Notes: generated by a model from the sequence alone, not told the origin. 48,605 bases of DNA from Promineifilum sp. (GCA_018058545.1 JAGOZU010000015.1:1-48605), one strand, 5' to 3'; shown: positions 33,759 through 42,267, counted from the stretch's first letter. Numbers and translations: made by a program.

Positions 33759-34115
33759 CTATACCCACTCCAGAACCCCGCGGCTCCAGGCATAAATCAG
33801 GCCGTCAGCCAACAGGAAGATGAACAACACCGCCGCGCCGATGGCGAACAAGTCCAGCTGACCATAGGCTACGGCGATCGGAAAGAGAAATACGGCTTCG
33901 ATATCGAAGATTACGAAGACAAGGGCGTAGATATAGTACTGGACCTTGAACTGAATCCAGGTATCGCCCACGGTCTCGATTCCGCATTCGTAGGTCTGTT
34001 GCTTCACGGGATTCGGCCGATGCGGGCCGAGCAACCGGTTCAGCACCACAGGGGCCAAAGGAAAGATGGGCGAGAGCGCCACAAAGATACCGATGTATTG
34101 CCAGTCAGACAGCAC
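33759..34115 (-). CDS. nuoA: NADH-quinone oxidoreductase subunit A
   Basis: A 118-residue subunit with three helices. The loop YECGIETVGDTWIQFKVQYY carries the conserved Cys used in active/deactive studies, and FVIFDIEAVFLFP carries the conserved acidic pair. The GTG start is preceded by GAGGAA at seven bases. It is the first gene of the operon, with a promoter 50-77 bp upstream. Confidence 0.94.
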   Translation of the reverse strand: MLSDWQYIGIFVALSPIFPLAPVVLNRLLGPHRPNPVKQQTYECGIETVGDTWIQFKVQYYIYALVFVIFDIEAVFLFPIAVAYGQLDLFAIGAAVLFIFLLADGLIYAWSRGVLEWV

Positions 34116-34164
34116 AGTAATTCCTCATGTCCGATTTGCCAAGAGTTTTGTGAAATTCCTCTCA

Positions 34165-34192
34165 TTTATAGCACATGAAGCTATTGGTGCAA
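34165..34192 (-). promoter_or_regulatory. Promoter of the complex I membrane-arm operon
   Basis: Minus-strand -35 TTGCAC (34187-34192), 16-base spacer ending in TGC, -10 TATAAA (34165-34170): an extended -10 promoter. Predicted start about 34158, so the leader is about 43 bases and carries a GAGGAA ribosome-binding site (34121-34126). Confidence 0.72.
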
Positions 34193-34400
34193 CAAATCGC
34201 CAGGCGATCGATCTTTGTCGGGCGGGTTTGCAATCTACCTGTCAAACGCCGAAAGATCGACCCAAAACCCATCGGCAGCAACCGGTGATGCCCCTTGGCA
34301 ATGATGTGGAGTTGGATTACCATTCCCTCAAGTCCGTCGGCCGCGTCGTGTGCAGTCTGCCCGTCGCGGTCTGCCCCCAGTGGGCACTGAGAAACAACCA

Positions 34401-35111
34401 ATGCTGGAATCACCACCTGAAACGCAACGCATTCTGGTCGTTGATGACAACGCCTATACCCTGCGCATCGTGCAGCACACGCTCGACCAGGCGGGATATG
34501 CCGTATCGACGGCCATCTCGGGCGCGGAGGGATTGACCCTCATCAATCGCTACGGCCTGCCTCACCTGGCCATCGTCGATCTCCACATGCCGGAAATGAG
34601 CGGCTTTGAGTTTTGCCGCCTTGTCCACGAGTTTAGCGACGTGCCGATCATCATGCTGACGGCCGCCAGCGCCGAGGAAACGGTCATCGAAGGGCTGGAA
34701 GAGTACGCCGAAGATTACATGATCAAGCCTTTCAATCCGCCGGAGCTGATCGCGCGCGTGCGGCGTGTGTTGGCCCGCATGGAAGATTACACCTACACGC
34801 TGGACGCGACGACGCGCATCGATGATCGGCTCACGCTCAACTTCCCCATGCGCGAGGCGACGGTTGACGGCCAGACCGTTTCGCTGACGCCGATAGAGGC
34901 GAAACTCCTCTACATCCTGGTGCGAAACGGGGGGCGAATTGTGACGACCGAATTCTTGCTGAAACGCATCTGGCCGATGGAAGATGCGCGAGAGGACAGG
35001 CTGCACGTCCACATCCACCGCTTACGCGGCAAGATCGAGCGCGACCCCAACGAACCCTTTTATATCCTCGCCGAGCGAGGTCTGGGCTATACCTTCCAAA
35101 GCCTGACGTGA
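34401..35111 (+). CDS. OmpR/PhoB-type response regulator (orphan)
   Basis: A 236-residue two-component regulator. The receiver domain (about 8-122) has the acidic pair in ILVVDDNAYT, the phosphorylation Asp in LAIVDLHMPEMSGFEF, Thr in IIMLTAAS and Lys in YMIKPFNPPEL. The C-terminal winged helix (about 140-235) has LTPIEAKLLYILVRNGG, the recognition-helix segment DRLHVHIHRLRGKIE and the wing ERGLGYTF. No histidine kinase is adjacent. The ATG at 34401 is chosen because MLESPPETQRILVVDD is a normal short lead-in; the frame is open for 17 more codons. It is divergent from nuoA, with 285 bp between them holding the nuo promoter. Confidence 0.92.
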   Translation: MLESPPETQRILVVDDNAYTLRIVQHTLDQAGYAVSTAISGAEGLTLINRYGLPHLAIVDLHMPEMSGFEFCRLVHEFSDVPIIMLTAASAEETVIEGLEEYAEDYMIKPFNPPELIARVRRVLARMEDYTYTLDATTRIDDRLTLNFPMREATVDGQTVSLTPIEAKLLYILVRNGGRIVTTEFLLKRIWPMEDAREDRLHVHIHRLRGKIERDPNEPFYILAERGLGYTFQSLT

Positions 35112-35126
35112 ATATGAAAGCTCCCT

Positions 35127-35804
35127 TTAGGCAATCGGATCGCCTGCTGGAGCCGTCAGGGGCGTGAAACCAAATGATTCGACAATAATCTCAACATTCT
35201 GCCCGTCGGAAGGAGGCGCGCCTTTGTTTAACCACAGATTGATTCGCGCATTGCCGTTCCCTTCCTTCGGTACATCTGAGGCTGTGAAGGCGTGCGCGTG
35301 GATGATACTGCCGGCGTCAGTCCTTCGGCCGCGATAGCTGGTGAACAACACGCGATCAGGCGACCATAAGAAACGATGCGTCGATAATACCTCCGGGAGC
35401 ATGGTGAAGCAATGTGGATTCCCCGGGAACTTCCGCCTCGTCTGAACCACATATTGGGCATTGTCGTTTGATGCATTGCTCCATTTGGAAAACTCTATGT
35501 CAATCTCCCGGTAGCTTTCATTCGGCGCATCCGGGTCCCACGTAAATAACCCCAGCACGACATTTGGGTCCAGTTGGTCGACCAGGCTGCCCAGTGTAAA
35601 GGTATAAGCGCCATATCCAAGAGCCGTCTCAGTAACGATCTCGCTAGCATACCAGCGACCGTTTCGAAACCGGATCATCAGGTGCAGACGACCGAAAATG
35701 TCTACCCACACATCATCGATCTGGTCCGAGAAGTAGTTCGGCCCCGGCCCAACAGGTTCGTCGCTTTTTTTCACATGCCACGAATAACCGGAGAAAGCGA
35801 TCAT
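35127..35804 (-). CDS. Glycoside hydrolase family 16-like protein without signal peptide
   Basis: A 225-residue protein with a concanavalin-like beta-sandwich pattern. It contains YREIDIEFSKW, which matches the ExDxE(F) active-site motif of GH16 beta-glucanases, and opens with FSGYSWHVKKS, typical of the first strand of that fold. No signal peptide or membrane segment is visible, which is odd for an enzyme of extracellular polysaccharides; it may use non-classical export or act inside. Base composition is lower in GC than the neighbours, suggesting more recent acquisition. The ATG lies 1 bp from the TGA of the upstream flavoprotein gene, so the two are coupled. Confidence 0.72.
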   Translation of the reverse strand: MIAFSGYSWHVKKSDEPVGPGPNYFSDQIDDVWVDIFGRLHLMIRFRNGRWYASEIVTETALGYGAYTFTLGSLVDQLDPNVVLGLFTWDPDAPNESYREIDIEFSKWSNASNDNAQYVVQTRRKFPGNPHCFTMLPEVLSTHRFLWSPDRVLFTSYRGRRTDAGSIIHAHAFTASDVPKEGNGNARINLWLNKGAPPSDGQNVEIIVESFGFTPLTAPAGDPIA

Positions 35805-35805
35805 G

Positions 35806-37008
35806 TCACGAGTGGGATACGATATCCGTCAGCCGGAACTCCGGCTCGCGGATGGGCACGTGATTCGGGTCGCTCCACGACGTGAAGCGCATCACCAGCC
35901 GCATAACCCGCCAACCCAGGCCGGCCAGCCACGGCCGATTAAGCCAATAGGCATAACGCGCCAGTCGCACCCGCCGGTCGAGTTGCCGAAACAGCGGGTG
36001 CGCCGACAACCGCTCGCGGTAGGAGTCAAGGCTGAAATCGTCGCGCGCAAAGGCGTCGATGATGGTCGCCGACGCCGGATCGCCGTAGCCCAGCGCGAAA
36101 GAGATGCCTTCGCCCATCAGCGGATCGGCTCCGGCGGCGTCGCCCACCAGCAGCACGCGCGGTCGGGCGAACTTGCCCCGCGCGTTCCACCAATGAATGG
36201 GGTGCCCCTTCAATTCGTAGTCGTCGAGCTGACGGCCGCGCTCGGCCAACTCCCCGGCCAGAATCTCTTTCAGATCGGCCTTGGGCTTTTCCGGTCGGGC
36301 GCGACTATCGAAGACGCCCCGGTTCATATAGGCCTTGCCTTTGACAAAGCTGGGGAAGTCCCAATAATACCCTTGCAGGCCGTCGTCCATCGGCGTGAAG
36401 TCGAACACGGCCACGCCGTCGCGGAACTCCGGTGTTGTGTTCGGGTCTTCCGGCGTCAGCACCTCGATTAGCCGGGCCACGTGGGGATCATTGACGCCGG
36501 GGTCTTCATCAGCCCACTTCAGCTTGCGACGCACGTAGCTGCGCGAGCCGTCGGCGGCAACAACCACTTTGGCATGGAAGGTCGCCAACTCCGTCACGAC
36601 CTCGACGTGATCGTCGTGGGGCGTGATCTCCTTGACCGCCTCCCCCTGCCGCACGCGAACGCCCAGCTTCTCGGCCGTCTTCACCAGCCAATGATCGAAC
36701 TCGTCGCGCCGCACGATGGTAAACACCGGGTCACTGAAGAAGGAATAGCTCTGGTCATGATAGACGAGACGGGCTTCGGTCACATCGAAATGGCGTGGTT
36801 CCAGCGTCAGCCCCAGGTCGGACAGCACATTCCGCCCCAAATGGGTGATGCCGCCGCCACACAACTTCTCGCGCGGGTGGACGGCCTTATCGACGATGAC
36901 GATGCGTTCCGCCCAGGACGGATCATGCTTAATCAGGTGTAGCGCCGTCGACGTGCCCGATGGGCCTGAGCCGACGATCAACACATCAATAGTTTCAACT
37001 TCAGACAT
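35806..37008 (-). CDS. Geranylgeranyl-reductase-family FAD-dependent oxidoreductase
   Basis: A 400-residue flavoprotein. The N-terminal DVLIVGSGPSGTSTALHL is the FAD-binding Rossmann motif, REKLCGGGITHLG is the PCGG-like substrate/FAD loop of the family, and VLLVGDAAGADPLMGEGISF is the second FAD motif with the GEGI hallmark of geranylgeranyl reductases. Such enzymes saturate isoprenoid chains of quinones, chlorophylls or lipids; a menaquinone side chain is one possible target here. The last ~60 residues are basic and amphipathic, perhaps a membrane-contact tail. The promoter region has two palindromes. Confidence 0.85.
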   Translation of the reverse strand: MSEVETIDVLIVGSGPSGTSTALHLIKHDPSWAERIVIVDKAVHPREKLCGGGITHLGRNVLSDLGLTLEPRHFDVTEARLVYHDQSYSFFSDPVFTIVRRDEFDHWLVKTAEKLGVRVRQGEAVKEITPHDDHVEVVTELATFHAKVVVAADGSRSYVRRKLKWADEDPGVNDPHVARLIEVLTPEDPNTTPEFRDGVAVFDFTPMDDGLQGYYWDFPSFVKGKAYMNRGVFDSRARPEKPKADLKEILAGELAERGRQLDDYELKGHPIHWWNARGKFARPRVLLVGDAAGADPLMGEGISFALGYGDPASATIIDAFARDDFSLDSYRERLSAHPLFRQLDRRVRLARYAYWLNRPWLAGLGWRVMRLVMRFTSWSDPNHVPIREPEFRLTDIVSHS

Positions 37009-37070
37009 AATCGAAATACGGGTTACAAAAATATGCGTTCGCCGAACGACGAACTCCGATTTAAATGACC

Positions 37071-37095
37071 GTTATAGATTATAACCCGAATTCGG
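37071..37095 (-). promoter_or_regulatory. -10 element overlapped by palindromes, upstream of the flavoprotein gene
   Basis: Minus-strand TATAAT (37078-37083) lies inside GTTATA-GAT-TATAAC, a 15-base inverted repeat (37071-37085). The adjoining CCGAATTCGG (37086-37095) is a perfect ten-base palindrome in the -10/-35 spacer. This looks like a repressor site covering the promoter. The remaining gap to 37261 has no visible gene. Confidence 0.5.
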
Positions 37096-37261
37096 AATTG
37101 GATGGAAAGAACACCCTCGCGGAGGAGGTTAACCACATCCCATTCACGGTTGCTCAATCGGGGTAGCTGTTCCATAGCGTTATGTAAATACGATGAAGAA
37201 CAGGTGAACTGACTGTTGAGAAACGGGTTGCCGGATCGTCTGCTTGTCAGCCTGAGTATGC

Positions 37262-39529
37262 CTACCGACTCACGATCGGATAGGAAATGCTCCAGTTCAG
37301 TTGGACAGCCCCAACGGTGGTGGCCTCGGCCGCGTTGGTCTCCGGCTCGCTATTCCCCGCCCGGTCGATAGCCTGGGCGCGGAATTCATAGGTCTGATTG
37401 GCGACCGGTGGTATGAAATTGGCCACCCGATTGGGCGTATTGGTCAGCCAGCGCGTCCAGCCCCCACCGGCGGGACGGAAATCGATATTAAAACGATCGA
37501 TGCCCGACAGGTCATCGTTGCCGTTCCAGGAGACCATATAGAAGCCGCTCTTCGGCAAATAAAACAGCGGTGAGCCGACGGCCGATTGCGGCGGGGTGGC
37601 ATCGATGGCGAAACGGGTCGGCACGCTGGAGACGAGTGGCGCGTTCGTCCGGGCCAGCAGCACCCGCCAGTACAGATTGGCGTAGTCGCGGTCGAAGGTG
37701 CGCTTGTCGGTTGTGGGCGCGCCATACCAGCTCTGATTCACCAGGACTTGGGCGAAGCCGGGGTCGGTGGCCACTTGCAGCGTGGTCACTTCCACCGAGC
37801 CGGGATTGGTGATCTGCCAGGCAAAGCTGACGTTGCGGTTGGCTCGCCAGGCGTCGGCCGGGGGGTCGGTGTTGGTGGGCAGGGCCGGCGGGGGCGGCGG
37901 CGGGCTGTCCATCGGCAGCAGGCGAATGGCATCGAACCAGACGCCCAATTCCTTGTCATTGGTCAGGTCGGTCAGCCGGATGACGTTGCCGTTGCCCTCG
38001 TTGAGGGTGAATTCGCCAAGTGTGATCCACAGGCCTACCTTGGCCTGCTGGCTGACGGTGCGGGTGTCGGTGCCGTTGGCGCGCTGGATGGTATAGGTGG
38101 CGCTGCCGGTTTCGGGACGGCCGGTTTGACAATAGGGCACGTAGGCATCGATGCGATAGAGGCCGGTGGCGGGAACTCTGGGCCGCCATTCGCCCCAGTT
38201 CGTGCTGGACGCCTGGTTGTTGGTAGACCACGTATACCAGGCATGATTATTGAAGCCACAGAGATAGGGCGGCACAAGCCAGTTGCCGGTCGTGCTGCGC
38301 GTGAAGGCGGTGCTTTCCTCGTCAGCATAGATGAACGGATCGACCAGACCGATGCGATCCGCGATCTGCTCCCGCATCCAGGGGATGAGCAGGTGCGCCT
38401 GGTCGCCGGGGCACTCCGTCGTGCCGTAGACATCGCGGTGGCCCATCAGGTGCGGCAAGCCCCAACTGATGTTGGGCAGCGTGTTGCTGGCGTCAAAGAC
38501 ATTGATGTCGCGTTGGTCGGCCTTCCATGACAGGATATCGACGGCCGCGTTGAGCATGGCCTGCGGGGGGCGGATGCCCGGCGAGTAAGCGGTGAACGTG
38601 CCGAGCAAGGCCACGGCCATGCTGCCCTTGTTGGCGCCGGAGGCGTGGGTGCCGACGACATCATCGCCTCCCTTGTGCCCCTCATAGATCACCCCGTTGG
38701 GATCGACCAGATAATTGTAGCCGATGTCGCCCCACTTGCGGCTGTAGGTGTGGAAATTCCAGATGGCCCGGACAACGGCCGCCCAGTTGGTGCTGGCGTT
38801 ATTGGAGACTGTGTGGTGGACGATGAGATGGCTGACGGGATAATGCTCCAAACCATCGTTGTAGTTGCAACCGGCGCTCTGACACCAAACCTCCCGGCTG
38901 ACAACGAACGGCTTGGGGTAACCTTCGGTCATTTCGGGCAAAATCTGCTCGCCCTTGTCGATATTCGCTTGCAACTCGACAAGTTCGTCCGCCGTGGGGC
39001 CGTCGCTGGTGTCGATGAAGGTCAGGCGAAGGCGGTTGAGGGTCGGCCGTGTAGCCGGGGAGCCTTCCTTACCAAAGAGAACCTGCACCTGAACGAAGCG
39101 ATGGGTGCTCCCGGCGTCGGGCACCAGGACCATCTCGCCAACGACCTCGGCCGCGCCCGGCTCCATCCAGTCATGATTGGCATGAACGCCGATCCAGTCG
39201 TCCCAGTTCTCGCCGTCGGGGCTGGTGCGCACCTGAAGTGTGATCGCCTCGGCATTGCTGCCCGTCCATTGGGGCACGACGGCGTTGAACGGGATGGGGG
39301 CGTCGATCGTCTGCGAGGTGAACGATCCGCCGGTATTGGATTCGGGCGCCAGGTCATCACCGATGATGGTGGTGCCCTTTTCGATATCGGCCGTCAGGTC
39401 CCCAGCGGTAAGGATCAGATCCTCCATGGGGGCGCGGCCGTCCTCCGGTTGGGCTACCGCGGCGGCGAAGACGATCCCGGTCAGGAGGGCGATTAAAAAG
39501 GCAAAGGCAATTCGTTGTAATGTTCTCAT
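37262..39529 (-). CDS. Secreted multidomain N-acetylmuramoyl-L-alanine amidase (PGRP type)
   Basis: A 755-residue exported wall hydrolase. Order: signal peptide (IAFAFLIALLTGIVFAAAVAQ); an N-terminal beta-rich domain (about 25-200); an amidase-2/PGRP domain (about 220-390) with the zinc histidine in HLIVHHTVSNN, Tyr in GDIGYNYLVDPNG, and His and Cys in GHRDVYGTTECPGD; a golvesin/carbohydrate-binding-like domain (GLYRIDAYVPYC, GLWITLGEFTLNEGN, GVWFDAIRLLPM); a Pro linker; and Fn3-like modules (NVSFAWQITNPG, YEFRAQAIDRAGNSEPETNA). It cleaves the bond between muramic acid and the peptide. No C-terminal anchor is seen, so it is probably released. The ATG at 39529 is chosen because the promoter -10 covers the earlier in-frame ATG at 39574. 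Confidence 0.88.
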   Translation of the reverse strand: MRTLQRIAFAFLIALLTGIVFAAAVAQPEDGRAPMEDLILTAGDLTADIEKGTTIIGDDLAPESNTGGSFTSQTIDAPIPFNAVVPQWTGSNAEAITLQVRTSPDGENWDDWIGVHANHDWMEPGAAEVVGEMVLVPDAGSTHRFVQVQVLFGKEGSPATRPTLNRLRLTFIDTSDGPTADELVELQANIDKGEQILPEMTEGYPKPFVVSREVWCQSAGCNYNDGLEHYPVSHLIVHHTVSNNASTNWAAVVRAIWNFHTYSRKWGDIGYNYLVDPNGVIYEGHKGGDDVVGTHASGANKGSMAVALLGTFTAYSPGIRPPQAMLNAAVDILSWKADQRDINVFDASNTLPNISWGLPHLMGHRDVYGTTECPGDQAHLLIPWMREQIADRIGLVDPFIYADEESTAFTRSTTGNWLVPPYLCGFNNHAWYTWSTNNQASSTNWGEWRPRVPATGLYRIDAYVPYCQTGRPETGSATYTIQRANGTDTRTVSQQAKVGLWITLGEFTLNEGNGNVIRLTDLTNDKELGVWFDAIRLLPMDSPPPPPPALPTNTDPPADAWRANRNVSFAWQITNPGSVEVTTLQVATDPGFAQVLVNQSWYGAPTTDKRTFDRDYANLYWRVLLARTNAPLVSSVPTRFAIDATPPQSAVGSPLFYLPKSGFYMVSWNGNDDLSGIDRFNIDFRPAGGGWTRWLTNTPNRVANFIPPVANQTYEFRAQAIDRAGNSEPETNAAEATTVGAVQLNWSISYPIVSR

Positions 39530-39572
39530 TGGCGTATGAGCGAAGCGGTTACTGCTCGCTACCTCAACCGCC

Positions 39573-39603
39573 ATTCTAGCAGATGGGCCGCATTTTGGGC
39601 AAT
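39573..39603 (-). promoter_or_regulatory. Extended -10 promoter of the amidase gene
   Basis: Minus-strand -35 TTGCCC (39598-39603), 18-base spacer ending in TGC, -10 TAGAAT (39573-39578). Predicted start about 39566 lies downstream of the ATG at 39574, ruling that codon out. Confidence 0.55.
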
Positions 39604-39619
39604 GGGCGGCCGCCGGACA

Positions 39620-39648
39620 TTGTCGAAGCAGGACAGATCGGGTAGAAT
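39620..39648 (+). promoter_or_regulatory. Promoter of the metal ATPase gene
   Basis: -35 TTGTCG (39620-39625), exact 17-base spacer, -10 TAGAAT (39643-39648). The predicted start near 39655 falls inside the palindrome that follows. Confidence 0.65.
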
Positions 39649-39685
39649 TTAACCGTGGTTAATTTTCAATCTAACATAAATTAAC
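39649..39685 (+). promoter_or_regulatory. Overlapping palindromes, candidate metal-regulator operator
   Basis: TTAACC-GT-GGTTAA (39649-39662) has perfect six-base arms over the predicted transcription start. Its right half is reused in GTTAATTT...AAATTAAC (39658-39665 with 39678-39685), eight-base perfect arms 12 bases apart. AT-rich dyads placed like this are typical of repressor sites for metal efflux genes. No regulator gene is adjacent. Confidence 0.6.
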
Positions 39686-39711
39686 ACTGAAATTTGGACT
39701 GCTTTAGGCTT

Positions 39712-42192
39712 ATGATCGACATAAAAACGTTAAACCTGACGGAGCAAGAGGAAGGCCCATCCTGCCTCGAGCTTCTGGATGAGAAAGTCGCCGGACATGA
39801 CGGCATCATCGACGTCGCCGTGGACACCAGCGGCGAGACGGTGACCGTCGCCTATGACCCGCGCAAGGTGAGCGAGGGCGATGTGGCCCGGTTGGCCCAT
39901 GATGTCGGCCCCATCCTGCAGGAGCGCCGGCAAACGTGCACCCTGCGGCTGGGGAAGCGCGGCGGCCGCGGCTGCGAGTCCTGCGCGTTGGCGCTGGAGC
40001 GACAAATGGGGCAATTGCCGGGCGTGCACAGGGCCACGGCCAGCTTCGTCGGCGGGGTGATGTCCGTCCATTTCGACCACACCCTCATCTCGCCCGACGA
40101 CATTACCCGCCACGTCGAGCGATTTGGCGTCGGCGTTCTCCCTTCGGCCGCGACCCTCTCGGTCGTCGATGGCGGACGTGCCGGAGCGGAGCCGGAATCC
40201 GCTCCATCCAACCTCGACCGCGCGCGGGAATGGCTGACGCCGCAAAAGCTGCAAGCCATTCTGACCGTCATCACGCTGGTGACGATGATCGCCGGCTGGC
40301 TGGCGGAACGCGCCGCCGGCGGCAGCACAGCTCTGTCGACGGCATTGTTCGTCGCTGCCTACGTGGCCGGCGGGGCGTTCGGCCTTAAGGGCGGCATCGA
40401 GTCGCTGATGGCCCGCACCCTCGACATCGACCTGCTCATGATCCTGGCCGCGCTGGGCGCAGCCTTCGTGGGCCAGCCGTTCGAAGGGGCCATGTTGCTG
40501 TTCCTGTTCAGCCTGTCCAATACCCTGCAGGACTTCGCCATGGATCGCACCCGCAATGCCATCCGCGCCCTGATGAAGCTGCGCCCGGCCGAGGCCGAGA
40601 TCTATCGCGGCGACGAGCTGGTGAAGTTGCCTATCGAGCAGGTGCGCGTGGGCGATCGGATGCTGGTGCGGCCGGGCGACCGCATCGCTCTCGACGGCAC
40701 CGTGCTGGCCGGGTCGGGCAGCGTGGATCAATCCTCGCTGACCGGGGAATCGGTGCCCGTCTACAAGCAAGTGGGCGATCCCTGTTTCACGGGGACGATC
40801 AATCAGGACGGCAGCCTGGAGATCGGCGTGACCCGCCTGGCGCAGGATTCGACCATCGCCCGGCTGATCAAACTGGTGGAAGAGGCGCAGAGCGAGAAGG
40901 CCGAGACCCAGCGCTTCATCGATCAATTCGAACAGTATTACGCGGCCGGAGTCATCGTACTGACGGCGCTGGTGGCCGCCGTGCCGCCGCTGCTGCTGGG
41001 CCACGACTTCAACGCCGCCTTCTACACGGCCATGACCGTCATGGTGGCTGCCTCGCCCTGCGCCATTGTCATCAGTACCCCGGCCACCGTCCTGTCGGCC
41101 ATCGGCAACGGCGCGCGGCGCGGGGTGCTATTCAAGGGCGGCATCCACGTCGAGAACGCGGCCACGGTCAAAGTGGTGGCCTTCGACAAGACGGGCACGC
41201 TGACCGTGGGCAAGCCCGAAGTGACGTCCATTGTCCCAATGATGGCTGACGGGTTGGAATCGGAGCTGCAAGAGATCGAACTGCTGCGGCTGGCGGCGGC
41301 GGTGGAGGCGCGCAGCGAGCACCCGCTGGCCAAGGCGGTGGTGGCACGGGCCGGGAAAGACGGCATCGCGATCCCGGAGGTGATGGACTTCCAGTCAATC
41401 GCCGGTCAGGGTGTGCGCGGCACAGTGGACTATCCGGCGCTGGGCCGGGTGGCGGTCCATATCGGCAGCCCGCGCTATTTCGCCCGCTTCGGGGACAACG
41501 GCCGCCTTCCGGAAGCGACAGCCATCGTCAACCGGCTTGAGGAAGAGGGGCAGACGAGCGTCATCGTGGCCCTGATAAAGGAAGAGGAACGGCAGCGCGA
41601 CGACAGTAATGCCGGGGCGCTCCGCTACCTGGGCGTCATCGGCATGGCCGACGCGCTGCGACCCGACGCGGCCAAAGTCGTGAGCGACCTGAAGCGAACC
41701 GGCATCGAGCGGGTGATCATGCTGACGGGCGACAATCAGCGAGTGGCCGACCGAATCGCCGCCGCCACGGGCGTGGACGAAGCCCGGGCCGGCCTGCTGC
41801 CGGAGGACAAGGTGGCGGCCGTGCGCGACATCCGCAATAACTATGGCCCGGTAGCCATGGTCGGCGACGGCGTCAACGACGCCCCGGCGCTGGCCGCGGC
41901 CACGATCGGCATCGCCATGGGCGCAGCCGGGACGGACGTGGCCCTGGAGACGGCCGACGTGGTGCTGATGGCCGACGATCTCAACAACATCCCCTACGTG
42001 CTCCGTCTGAGCCGGGCCACGCGCCGGACGATCTTCGTCAACCTGGGTTTCGCCCTGTTCATGATCGGGCTGATGCTGACGGCCATCTTCTGGCGCGACC
42101 TGCCTCTGCCACTGGCGGTCATCGGCCACGAGGGGGGGACGGTGCTGGTGTCGCTCAATGGGCTACGGCTGCTGGGATATCGCGACCGATGA
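39712..42192 (+). CDS. Heavy-metal P1B-4-like P-type ATPase
   Basis: An 826-residue metal-exporting ATPase. The N-terminus has a degenerate heavy-metal domain without a CxxC, then a second one with GRGCESCALALE. Actuator loop SLTGESVPV. The membrane metal motif is VAASPCAIVIS (SPC, not CPC), and the final helix region has HEGGTVLVSLNGLRLL; SPC plus HEGGT is the hallmark of the P1B-4 group linked to cobalt, zinc or iron export. Phosphorylation site FDKTGTLTVG, nucleotide-domain SEHPLAKAVV, hinge MVGDGVNDAPALA. ATG 39712 is preferred to a TTG at 39694. The promoter carries overlapping palindromes. Confidence 0.93.
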   Translation: MIDIKTLNLTEQEEGPSCLELLDEKVAGHDGIIDVAVDTSGETVTVAYDPRKVSEGDVARLAHDVGPILQERRQTCTLRLGKRGGRGCESCALALERQMGQLPGVHRATASFVGGVMSVHFDHTLISPDDITRHVERFGVGVLPSAATLSVVDGGRAGAEPESAPSNLDRAREWLTPQKLQAILTVITLVTMIAGWLAERAAGGSTALSTALFVAAYVAGGAFGLKGGIESLMARTLDIDLLMILAALGAAFVGQPFEGAMLLFLFSLSNTLQDFAMDRTRNAIRALMKLRPAEAEIYRGDELVKLPIEQVRVGDRMLVRPGDRIALDGTVLAGSGSVDQSSLTGESVPVYKQVGDPCFTGTINQDGSLEIGVTRLAQDSTIARLIKLVEEAQSEKAETQRFIDQFEQYYAAGVIVLTALVAAVPPLLLGHDFNAAFYTAMTVMVAASPCAIVISTPATVLSAIGNGARRGVLFKGGIHVENAATVKVVAFDKTGTLTVGKPEVTSIVPMMADGLESELQEIELLRLAAAVEARSEHPLAKAVVARAGKDGIAIPEVMDFQSIAGQGVRGTVDYPALGRVAVHIGSPRYFARFGDNGRLPEATAIVNRLEEEGQTSVIVALIKEEERQRDDSNAGALRYLGVIGMADALRPDAAKVVSDLKRTGIERVIMLTGDNQRVADRIAAATGVDEARAGLLPEDKVAAVRDIRNNYGPVAMVGDGVNDAPALAAATIGIAMGAAGTDVALETADVVLMADDLNNIPYVLRLSRATRRTIFVNLGFALFMIGLMLTAIFWRDLPLPLAVIGHEGGTVLVSLNGLRLLGYRDR

Positions 42193-42230
42193 AGAGAGCG
42201 ACACAATTTCTTAGCTTTCGGGCGCGCTGT

Positions 42231-42259
42231 TTGTAGCAGATTCACCCTTGTCATATACT
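42231..42259 (+). promoter_or_regulatory. Promoter of the unknown-RDD-WS/DGAT operon
   Basis: -35 TTGTAG (42231-42236), exact 17-base spacer, -10 TATACT (42254-42259). Predicted start about 42266, two bases before the ATG of a 21-codon frame and about 57 bases before the first large gene. Confidence 0.7.
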
Positions 42260-42267
42260 TCTGCTTG

